5,196 nt of DNA from Lachnospiraceae bacterium UBA6452 (lineage in GTDB: Bacteria; Bacillota; Clostridia; Lachnospirales; Lachnospiraceae). The notes under the pieces are model-generated. The model was not told the origin of the DNA and did not search any database. It saw only the letters and a program-made list of their open reading frames with translations. The position numbers and the translations under genes are program-made. Location of the stretch: positions 3,099 to 8,294 of the forward strand of contig DJNY01000111.1 of NCBI GenBank assembly GCA_002441865.1. Reading direction: 5' to 3'. Below, piece after piece: positions 1 through 5,196 of the stretch; the first letter of the stretch is position 1; the number at the start of each line of letters is the position of its first letter.

Positions 1-3
1 TTT

Positions 4-459
4 CTATGCCCAGCCCATTTCCGCACTGTCTAAGATGATCGTAAACGGTCCCTCGTTTAAAAGCTCCACATGCATCATGGCACCAAATTCGCCGCGTTCC
101 ACATCGCTTACTTCTTCTTTACATTTCCCGATGATGTATTCGTACAGCTCATTTGCCATATGCGGCTCTCCTGCTTTAAAGAAGGAAGGTCGTTTTCCTT
201 TTTTACAGTCTGCATATAAGGTAAACTGCGAGATCAGCAGCAGGGCACCACCTACGTCCCGCAGGGACAGATTGCTCTTTCCGTCCGCATCTTCAAAAAT
301 GCGCAGATCCAGCATTTTGGCGATCATACGGTCTGCAAGCGCCTCTGTATCCTCCTGCCCGATCCCGATCAGTACCATATACCCTTTTTGGATACTGCCA
401 CGTACCTGACCGTCTATGGTTACCTGTGCATGACTGACTCTTTGAATGACAAATCTCAT
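4..459 (-). CDS. dtd: D-aminoacyl-tRNA deacylase (DTD)
   Basis: The product hydrolyses D-amino acids (classically D-Tyr), and also mischarged glycine, from tRNA, keeping them out of proteins; it is a cytosolic homodimer. The 151-residue length matches the family (about 145–150). Visible signatures are the N-terminal MRFVIQRV strand, the SQFTLYAD active-site motif at residues 77–84, the KGKRPSF segment at 87–93, and the NEGPFT motif at 135–140, which holds the Gly137–Pro138 pair corresponding to the cross-subunit Gly-cisPro motif. The usual NDGPVT has Phe in place of Val here, and the preceding FGADM-like segment reads FGAMM (125–129); both look like lineage variation rather than inactivation. 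The ATG overlaps the ribF TGA in an ATGA junction, and the family-typical N-terminus starts exactly there. The gene ends in TAG three bases from the left edge. Function is assigned from conserved motifs; confidence is high. Confidence 0.96.
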   Translation of the reverse strand: MRFVIQRVSHAQVTIDGQVRGSIQKGYMVLIGIGQEDTEALADRMIAKMLDLRIFEDADGKSNLSLRDVGGALLLISQFTLYADCKKGKRPSFFKAGEPHMANELYEYIIGKCKEEVSDVERGEFGAMMHVELLNEGPFTIILDSAEMGWA

Positions 460-1376
460 ATGTTAAAATACCTCTTTCCGTCCGCTACATTTTTCGCGAT
501 TGCCTCTTTCAGTTCCGCAAGACCCGCAAATTTCTGTTCCGGTCTTTCAAAATGGAACAGATGCACTGTGATATCTTTCTCGTATATATCTTCATTAAAA
601 TCATAAATATACGTTTCCACACCCATGCGGTGTGTATCTTCCACTGTCGGCTTATAACCGATATTCGTGACACCGTAGAAAGTCTGTTGCCCATAGGTAA
701 CTGTTGAAAAGTAAACACCGTTCGGTGGCAGCAGCTTCCCTTCCTGTGGATGCAGGTTGACTGTTGGCATACCAAGTGTTCTGCCGATCCTGTTGCCATG
801 TGCTACCCTGCCACAGATAAAATACGGCTCCGACAGCAGTGCATTCACAAGCTCCATATCACCTTCCGTAAGAGCTTCCCGGACAAAGGTAGAACTGATC
901 TCCCGTTCTCCGTGACAGATCTTTTTTATGATCCGTACCTGTACCCCGTTCTCACCGGCAATTTTTTTCAAAAGTGCTGCATTTCCCGCACCCTTGTCAC
1001 CAAAGGATACATCTTCTCCCGCAGCAATAAAACCCGCATGCATCTTTTTCAGCAAAAAGTCCCTGATATATGCCTCCGGCGAAACAGCCGCCGTTTCCTT
1101 ACTGAACGGATACTCAACCAGATAATCCACACCCATCTTTTCAAAGGCTGCACGCTTTTCCTCTCTTGTCATCAGTTCTCCCGCCTGACTGCCTTTAAAA
1201 AAGACCGCAGGAGACGGATCAAAAGTAAAAACAGCTGTCTTCAGTCCCAGATTCCTTGCTTTGAATATCTCATCCAGCAGCCTCTTATGTCCTTTATGGA
1301 TCCCATCGAATTTGCCGATGGCAACTGCTGTCATTTCTTCAATTGTAAACTCCGTTGTTCCGGCTATTATCTTCAT
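456..1376 (-). CDS. ribF: Bifunctional riboflavin kinase / FMN adenylyltransferase (FAD synthetase)
   Basis: The enzyme phosphorylates riboflavin to FMN and adenylates FMN to FAD in the cytosol. With the start chosen here it has 306 residues, normal for RibF (about 300–320). The N-terminal nucleotidyltransferase domain shows GKFDGIHKGH (21–30), TFDP (51–54), GEDVSFG (120–126) and ISSTFVREAL (160–169). The C-terminal kinase domain shows GRVAHGNRIGRTLGMPTVNL (189–208), GVTNIGYKPTV (235–245) and VETYIYDF (253–260), where Glu254 aligns with the catalytic glutamate. The kinase PTAN motif reads PTVN. The frame is open to an ATG at 1487, but that extension lies inside truB and looks non-conserved. 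Of two close ATGs (1382 and 1376), the second is chosen because an AAAGGA site lies 7 nt before it but only 1 nt before the first. The gene follows truB by 25 nt and ends inside the dtd start codon. Confidence 0.95.
   Translation of the reverse strand: MKIIAGTTEFTIEEMTAVAIGKFDGIHKGHKRLLDEIFKARNLGLKTAVFTFDPSPAVFFKGSQAGELMTREEKRAAFEKMGVDYLVEYPFSKETAAVSPEAYIRDFLLKKMHAGFIAAGEDVSFGDKGAGNAALLKKIAGENGVQVRIIKKICHGEREISSTFVREALTEGDMELVNALLSEPYFICGRVAHGNRIGRTLGMPTVNLHPQEGKLLPPNGVYFSTVTYGQQTFYGVTNIGYKPTVEDTHRMGVETYIYDFNEDIYEKDITVHLFHFERPEQKFAGLAELKEAIAKNVADGKRYFNI
471..475 (-). promoter_or_regulatory. Probable Shine-Dalgarno site for dtd, inside the ribF 3' end
   Basis: AGAGG lies within the last ribF codons, 11 nt before the dtd ATG. 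That spacing is somewhat long. With the ATGA overlap, dtd translation probably depends at least partly on ribosomes finishing ribF. Confidence 0.5.
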
Positions 1377-1383
1377 TTTCATT

Positions 1384-1389
1384 TCCTTT
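1384..1389 (-). promoter_or_regulatory. Shine-Dalgarno site that sets the ribF start
   Basis: AAAGGA lies in the 25-nt truB–ribF gap. It is 7 nt from the ATG at 1376 and only 1 nt from the in-frame ATG at 1382. This favours the MKIIAGTTEF start and argues against the longer open frame beginning inside truB. Confidence 0.75.
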
Positions 1390-1401
1390 GTCTGTTCTGT
1401 T

Positions 1402-2382
1402 TTACTGTGGCAGGAACATTTTATAAGGGATAAAGCGTTCCTCCGCCTGCGTATACTGATAGATCCCGTAAAATACATCTTCTGCACTGTAAACTCTTAC
1501 AAGTGATCCGTCATGGATTTGTGCAGTTCCTGTTACTCCCTCATCAGTTTCTCCGGCATTATCTACTGTTCCAACCATATCGGCTGCTTCCGCATCTGCC
1601 ATATCCATATCTGCCAGCATCTGCCCTGTAAAGCTGTTTCCGTTTGCAAGTGCAGGCTGATATTTCTCCAACACAGTTACTTTCGGATAACTTAAAAACA
1701 TCTGATCCACCGGGATCAGTATCTCAGAAAGCTTATCAGCATCGCGGATCTGCTCGATCTCGGAAAGTTTATGCGCCTCAGCCAGTGAAAATCTGTCCAC
1801 CCTTGTCCGCAAAAGTTCTTCCATACAGCCGCCGCAGCCTGCTTTTTCTCCGATATCCTGACACAGTGTCCGGATATACGTTCCTTTGGAGCAGTGCACA
1901 CGGAAACGCACACGCGGAAGCTGCATTTCTAAAATATCCAGGGAAAAGATCTCGATATCACGTGGCTTTCGCTCCACTTCTTTGCCTTCCCTGGCAAGCT
2001 CATACAGCTTTTTCCCGTTTACCTTCAGTGCGGAATACATTGGCGGGATCTGCCGGCTTTTTCCGACAAAGCCTTCCATGATCGTCCGCAGCTTATCTTC
2101 CTGCACACACACAGGCTGCTCCGAAAGCACAGTTCCTGTCGTATCCTGTGTGTCGGTCGTCACACCAAGCAGAAGAACCGCCTCATATTCTTTTGTCTTG
2201 TCTGTCAGAAGATCGCAAAGTTTTGTTGCATTTCCAATACAGACAGGAAGCACACCCTCTGCCTGTGGATCAAGCGTTCCGGTGTGCCCTATTTTTTTCT
2301 GCTTCAGGATCCCCCGCAGCTTTGCCACGACATCATGCGAGGTATATCCCTTTTCTTTATATACATTAATGATTCCGTTCAT
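1402..2382 (-). CDS. truB: tRNA pseudouridine-55 synthase TruB
   Basis: TruB isomerises U55 in the T-loop of tRNAs to pseudouridine and helps tRNA folding. At 326 residues it is slightly longer than many family members. The catalytic motif GHTGTLDPQAEGVLPV spans residues 32–47, with the nucleophile Asp38. Further conserved blocks are the KEYEAVLLLGVTTDTQDTTG segment (64–83), the IPPMYSALKVNGKKLYELAREG segment (112–133), and SKGTYIRTLCQDIG (165–178), followed by the LLRTRVDRF block (190–198). The C-terminal PUA-like domain carries an acidic insertion at about 257–291 and then resumes with LVRVYSAEDVFYGIY (294–308). The ATG is supported by an AAGGA site overlapping the upstream stop and by the canonical N-terminus MNGIINVYKEKG. 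It follows the nrnA-type gene by 8 nt and precedes ribF by 25 nt, the common Firmicutes order. All catalytic blocks are intact, so it should be active. Confidence 0.97.
   Translation of the reverse strand: MNGIINVYKEKGYTSHDVVAKLRGILKQKKIGHTGTLDPQAEGVLPVCIGNATKLCDLLTDKTKEYEAVLLLGVTTDTQDTTGTVLSEQPVCVQEDKLRTIMEGFVGKSRQIPPMYSALKVNGKKLYELAREGKEVERKPRDIEIFSLDILEMQLPRVRFRVHCSKGTYIRTLCQDIGEKAGCGGCMEELLRTRVDRFSLAEAHKLSEIEQIRDADKLSEILIPVDQMFLSYPKVTVLEKYQPALANGNSFTGQMLADMDMADAEAADMVGTVDNAGETDEGVTGTAQIHDGSLVRVYSAEDVFYGIYQYTQAEERFIPYKMFLPQ
1510..1614 (-). other. Acidic low-complexity insertion encoded within truB
   Basis: Codons 257–291 of truB encode a stretch with ten Asp/Glu and no Lys/Arg, rich in Ala, Met, Gly and Thr, with repeated ADM/MAD units near its start. 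It lies between NSFTGQML and the LVRVYSAEDVFYG block of the C-terminal PUA-like domain. On the plus strand the heptamer ATCTGCC occurs at 1594–1600, 1609–1615 and 1619–1625, consistent with growth by short-repeat slippage. It is probably a disordered surface loop; no function is visible. Confidence 0.6.
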
Positions 2383-2387
2383 CGTTT

Positions 2388-2392
2388 TCCTT
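2388..2392 (-). promoter_or_regulatory. Shine-Dalgarno site of truB overlapping the nrnA stop codon
   Basis: AAGGA uses the last two bases of the upstream TAA stop (2393–2391) and sits 5 nt before the truB ATG. A terminating ribosome would cover this site, which suggests coupled termination and reinitiation. Confidence 0.65.
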
Positions 2393-3371
2393 ATTCATCC
2401 TGCCCGTTTTGCTCCATCTGCAGCACGATCTGCTCCATCAGGTTGTTGACGATATCATAAAAATTACCGTTCATATTACAGCCCGCAGCCCTGACATGAC
2501 CGCCGCCGCCGAAAAAGACCGCAACCTTTGCTACATCGATATACGAACGCGAACGCATACTGATCTTATATTCCTGACTGCCGATCTCATAAATGAAGAT
2601 CGCTACCTCGACGCCCTTGATATTCCGCAGTTCGTTGACAATGCCGGACAGATCCTTTTTCTCTGCGCCGTAAAAGTCCATTGTCTTTCTGTCTACCATG
2701 GAAACCATGCATCTGCCGCCCATCATCGGAAATGCCTCTAAAACGGCTCTTCCTGTGATCTGGGACTGGATATATGTTCTCTCATAGAAGGTTTCCTCGA
2801 TCAGCTTCGGAAAATCAAAGCCATAGGAGATCAGATCTGCAACGATCCGCAGTGTTTTCGGTGACGTATTGGAATACTGCATCACACCGCTGTCATGGAT
2901 GATACCGACATAGATCGTCTGTGCCAGTTCTTTGTCGACCAGATCCAGGTATTCCTGTCTGGAAGCGATCAGATCGTATAAGACCTCAGCAGCCGAGCTT
3001 GCCTTCGGATCCACATAATATATATCCCCGCAGCCCGGATTACTGATATGGTGATCGATATTGATCAGCTTTTTCGCGTGCAGGATATACGTATTGGCAT
3101 GCCCGCAGCGTTCCGGAACCGAATCCACCACGATCATGACATCGTATACAAACGGTGTGTGATCATCTGTAATGATCTGATCAACACCCTGTATAAAATC
3201 AAATTCCGGTGCAGGCTTTTCCAAAATCACATCTACTCTGCATTCCGGCTTCAGCTTTTTTAAGAACTGCCAGAGTGCCAGAGTTGTTCCGATGCAGTCG
3301 CCGTCCGGATTTGTGTGCCCGGTAATACCGATGGATAAAGCACCCTGACATTCCTTTCCTAAATCTAACAT
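2391..3371 (-). CDS. nrnA: DHH/DHHA1 phosphoesterase, NrnA-type oligoribonuclease / pAp phosphatase
   Basis: Members of this cytosolic family degrade RNA fragments of 2–5 nucleotides and dephosphorylate pAp to AMP; some also cleave pApA from c-di-AMP breakdown. The 326-residue length fits NrnA (about 310–330). Metal-binding motifs of the DHH domain are present in order: HTNPDGD (19–25), Asp83 in VVDSVPERCG, the signature DHH at 106–108, and Asp160 in GIIHDSG. The C-terminal DHHA1 substrate-binding domain ends with GGGGHVRAAGC (288–298), a glycine-rich motif that contacts the nucleotide. There is no membrane segment or CBS/PAS domain, which argues against GdpP-type cyclic dinucleotide phosphodiesterases. 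The start is supported by a strong purine-rich site 10 nt upstream. Its position between rbfA and truB is typical of Firmicutes. Family and catalytic class are certain from motifs; the exact preferred substrate (nanoRNA, pAp or pApA) is inferred. Confidence 0.92.
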   Translation of the reverse strand: MLDLGKECQGALSIGITGHTNPDGDCIGTTLALWQFLKKLKPECRVDVILEKPAPEFDFIQGVDQIITDDHTPFVYDVMIVVDSVPERCGHANTYILHAKKLINIDHHISNPGCGDIYYVDPKASSAAEVLYDLIASRQEYLDLVDKELAQTIYVGIIHDSGVMQYSNTSPKTLRIVADLISYGFDFPKLIEETFYERTYIQSQITGRAVLEAFPMMGGRCMVSMVDRKTMDFYGAEKKDLSGIVNELRNIKGVEVAIFIYEIGSQEYKISMRSRSYIDVAKVAVFFGGGGHVRAAGCNMNGNFYDIVNNLMEQIVLQMEQNGQDE

Positions 3372-3378
3372 AACACCA

Positions 3379-3750
3379 CTACTCCTCTTCGCGGTTTAAA
3401 TCCTTATTCACTTCATCAATTTTCTTTGACATGTTCACACCATATGCAATGGACTGATCCATAATAAACTGGATCTGCGGTGTGTTACGCAGATTGATCA
3501 TCTTTGCCAGCCTGCTTCTGATAAAGCCTTCCGCACTGTTTAAGCCTTCCAGCGTATCCGCTGCGGTCTGTTCATCTCCCAGTACGGAGATCCATGCCTT
3601 ACAGGTCTTCAGATCCGGTGCCACCTCTACTGCCACCACACTTGTCATGAGACCGATCCGCGGATCTTTGATCTCTCCGCGGATGATATCAGCCAGTGCT
3701 CTCATGACTTCGCCATTGATACGTGTATTTTTTACACTGTTTTTTCTCAT
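3379..3750 (-). CDS. rbfA: 30S ribosome-binding factor RbfA
   Basis: RbfA binds the small ribosomal subunit late in assembly, assists maturation of the 16S rRNA 5' end, and is important for growth in the cold. The 123-residue length fits the family. It is a single type-II KH-like domain: the N-terminal helix segment runs through EIKDPRIG (26–33), the central strand is DLKTCKAWISVLG (46–58), and LNSAEGFIRSRL (70–81) contains the family's interrupted Ala-x-Gly helix kink (73–75). The C-terminal strand covers QIQFIMDQS (92–100), and the tail ends in three glutamates. The basic N-terminus MRKNSVKNTRI is typical and fixes the start, with AGGAAG just upstream. It follows infB by 9 nt and precedes the nrnA-type gene by 7 nt, as expected for this operon. 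Confidence 0.96.
   Translation of the reverse strand: MRKNSVKNTRINGEVMRALADIIRGEIKDPRIGLMTSVVAVEVAPDLKTCKAWISVLGDEQTAADTLEGLNSAEGFIRSRLAKMINLRNTPQIQFIMDQSIAYGVNMSKKIDEVNKDLNREEE
3382..3390 (-). promoter_or_regulatory. Shine-Dalgarno site of nrnA made from the last rbfA codons
   Basis: The final three rbfA codons (Glu-Glu-Glu) read GAAGAGGAG, a strong Shine-Dalgarno sequence. Its AGGAG core ends 10 nt before the nrnA ATG. The acidic RbfA tail thus doubles as the ribosome binding site of the next gene. Confidence 0.65.
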
Positions 3751-3755
3751 AACAA

Positions 3756-3761
3756 CTTCCT
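3756..3761 (-). promoter_or_regulatory. Shine-Dalgarno site of rbfA overlapping the infB stop codon
   Basis: AGGAAG shares its first two bases with the infB TAG stop (3762–3760), and its AGGA core lies 7 nt before the rbfA ATG. This supports the chosen rbfA start and suggests that rbfA translation is linked to infB termination. Confidence 0.65.
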
Positions 3762-5196
3762 ATCTAGGCACCTCGACCATGATATATGCTTCTACGATAT
3801 CAAGCTCTTTCATCTGGTCAAAGTCCTCAAATACAAGACCACATTCAAATCCTGCTTTTACTTCTTTTACATCGTCCTTGAAACGCTTTAAGGATGCAAG
3901 CTGACCTTCATAGATCTGCTCACCTTCTCTTGTGATACGAACCTTGCAGTTTCTCTCAAAACGTCCGTCAAGCACATAAGAACCTGCGATATTGCCGACT
4001 GCGGATGCTTTGAAGATCTGTCTGACTTCCGCATGACCGATCACCTGCTCCTCAAACACCGGATCCAGCATACCCTTCATGGCAGCTTCCACATCTTCGA
4101 TTGCCTGGTAAATAACCTTATACAGACGGACATCAACGCCTTCTCTCTCTGCCGTTGCCTTTGCCTGTGCATCCGGTCTGACATTGAAACCGATGATGAT
4201 CGCAGAAGATGCACTTGCCAAAATAACATCGGATTCGTTGATCGCGCCAACACCGCCATGGATACATTTTACAACAACTTCTTCATTAGACAGCTTTAAG
4301 AGACTCTGCTTGACTGCTTCCACACTGCCCTGTACATCTGCCTTGATGATCAGGTTCAGTTCTTTCAGGTTGCCTTCCTGGATCTTGGTAAACAGATCAT
4401 CAAGCGACATCTTGGACTTTGTTTCTTCCAGCTTCTTTACCTTGTTCTGTGCCACGAAGGTCTCTGCAAACTGCTTTGCCGTCTTATCATTTTCATGTGC
4501 GATCAGGATCTCACCTGCATTTGGCACATCGGAAAGACCTAAGATCTCAACCGGTGTGGAAGGACCTGCTTCCTTCACTCTGCGTCCCTTATCGTCTACC
4601 ATGGCTCTTACCTTACCGTGTGCAGCACCTGCCGATACAAAATCACCGACATGCAGTGTACCCTTCTGTACCAGAACAGTAGCAACGGAACCACGTCCCT
4701 TATCCAGCTCTGCCTCAATAACAAGACCTCTTGCACGTCTGTTTGGATTTGCCTTCAGCTCCAGAATCTCTGCCGTTAAGATGATCGTCTCAAGCAGTGT
4801 GTCGATTCCTTCGCCGGATTTTGCGGAAACCGGTACAAATTCTGTTGTTCCGCCCCAGTCTACCGGAATCAGGTCATATTCTGTCAGTTCCTGTTTTACA
4901 CGATCGATATTGGCATTTGGCTTATCGATCTTGTTGACAGCGACGATGATTTCAATACCTGCTGCTTTTGCATGGTTGATCGCTTCCACGGTCTGCGGCA
5001 TGACACCATCATCCGCTGCAACAACGAGGATTGCGATATCTGTTGAATTTGCGCCACGCATACGCATTGCTGTAAAGGCTTCATGTCCGGGTGTATCCAG
5101 GAACGTGATCTTTTCACCCTTTACATTGACTGTATAAGCACCGATATGCTGTGTGATACCACCGGCCTCGCGGTCTGTGACATTGGTCTTACGGAT
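3760..5196 (-). CDS. infB: Translation initiation factor IF-2, C-terminal part (5' end beyond window)
   Basis: IF-2 is the GTPase that brings fMet-tRNA to the 30S subunit and promotes 50S joining. The frame is open to the right edge, giving 478 visible residues; the N-terminal region and the P-loop (G1) lie outside. At the edge it reads [21 protein letters not shown], which contains switch I (G2). G3 is DTPGHE at visible residues 34–39, G4 is NKID at 88–91, and G5 is SAK at 124–126. The beta-barrel domain II follows at about 155–240, domain III at about 280–350 (ADVQGSVEA and the [11 protein letters not shown] segment), and the C-terminal fMet-tRNA-binding domain at about 350–478, with [12 protein letters not shown] and AGFECGL. 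The ATG at 5067 is internal, in the FTAMRMRGA segment, and is not the start. The protein ends in VEVPR and TAG, 9 nt before rbfA. Everything visible looks intact. Confidence 0.98.
   Translation of the reverse strand: MRKTNVTDREAGGITQHIGAYTVNVKGEKITFLDTPGHEAFTAMRMRGANSTDIAILVVAADDGVMPQTVEAINHAKAAGIEIIVAVNKIDKPNANIDRVKQELTEYDLIPVDWGGTTEFVPVSAKSGEGIDTLLETIILTAEILELKANPNRRARGLVIEAELDKGRGSVATVLVQKGTLHVGDFVSAGAAHGKVRAMVDDKGRRVKEAGPSTPVEILGLSDVPNAGEILIAHENDKTAKQFAETFVAQNKVKKLEETKSKMSLDDLFTKIQEGNLKELNLIIKADVQGSVEAVKQSLLKLSNEEVVVKCIHGGVGAINESDVILASASSAIIIGFNVRPDAQAKATAEREGVDVRLYKVIYQAIEDVEAAMKGMLDPVFEEQVIGHAEVRQIFKASAVGNIAGSYVLDGRFERNCKVRITREGEQIYEGQLASLKRFKDDVKEVKAGFECGLVFEDFDQMKELDIVEAYIMVEVPR

Noticed and set aside
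1377..1401. Possible terminator or promoter in the widest gap, between truB and ribF
   Set aside because: The 25 nt contain only an A-rich leader and the ribF Shine-Dalgarno site. There is no inverted repeat with a T-run, and the space is too short for a full promoter.
750..1433. A 227-codon open frame on the plus strand opposite ribF
   Set aside because: It is antisense to conserved RibF motifs, its sequence is Cys/Phe/His-rich without family features, and it runs across the ribF–truB junction. It is a shadow frame.
1886..2449. A plus-strand open frame (187 codons) opposite truB and the end of the nrnA-type gene
   Set aside because: It is antisense to the catalytic and central regions of TruB, Ser/Pro/Arg-rich, and has no recognisable motif.
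2391..3371. GdpP-like c-di-AMP phosphodiesterase or RecJ exonuclease as the identity of the DHH gene
   Set aside because: GdpP has N-terminal membrane helices plus PAS/GGDEF-like domains, and RecJ is far longer. This protein has 326 residues with only DHH and DHHA1 domains, and it sits at the nrnA position between rbfA and truB.
3760..5067. ATG at 5067 as the start of a short, P-loop-less IF-2
   Set aside because: The frame stays open to the window edge, and the 43 codons upstream encode switch I and the DTPGHE G3 motif. The ATG is an internal Met in FTAMRMRGA, so the gene is simply cut by the window.
4184..5137. A 317-codon open frame on the plus strand opposite infB
   Set aside because: It lies wholly antisense to the strongly conserved IF-2 coding region, is rich in Ser, Ala and Thr as expected from reverse-strand codon bias, and shows no recognisable domain. 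It is a shadow of infB.
1..5196. A search for a new defence, mobile or RNA-based system in the window
   Set aside because: All but about 50 bases are covered by six conserved core genes. There is no intergenic space for RNAs or arrays, no direct or inverted repeats suggestive of mobile DNA, and no clear change in composition.

Overview
All six genes in this window lie on the minus strand. In transcription order (high to low coordinate) they are infB (partial), rbfA, a DHH-family nanoRNase/pAp phosphatase (nrnA type), truB, ribF and dtd. The infB–rbfA–nrnA–truB–ribF order is the lower part of the nusA–infB housekeeping operon of Firmicutes. Moderate base composition, AAAGGA/AGGAG-type Shine-Dalgarno sites and the wording of the protein motifs suggest a clostridial bacterium, most likely Lachnospiraceae. 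That placement is inferred from remembered family resemblance, not from a search.

Layout: 5196–3760 is the C-terminal 478 residues of translation initiation factor IF-2, open to the right edge of the window. 3750–3379 is RbfA, 3371–2391 the DHH/DHHA1 phosphoesterase, 2382–1402 TruB, 1376–456 the bifunctional riboflavin kinase/FMN adenylyltransferase RibF, and 459–4 D-aminoacyl-tRNA deacylase. Gaps are 9, 7, 8 and 25 nt, followed by a 4-nt ATGA overlap between ribF and dtd. No stretch over 300 bases lacks a gene. I see no promoter, terminator, tRNA, riboswitch, mobile element or CRISPR array, so the six genes are probably co-transcribed from a promoter beyond the right edge. The Shine-Dalgarno sequences of rbfA and truB overlap the preceding stop codon, and that of nrnA lies in the last codons of rbfA, which suggests translational coupling.

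Functionally the cluster serves translation and RNA metabolism: initiation (IF-2), 30S maturation (RbfA), turnover of very short RNAs and pAp (NrnA), tRNA pseudouridine-55 (TruB) and removal of D-amino acids from tRNA (Dtd). RibF adds FMN/FAD synthesis. The least standard points are an acidic, repeat-like insertion in the TruB C-terminal region and the coupling of dtd to ribF. I found no evidence of a new biological system; this is an ordinary, well-conserved core region.
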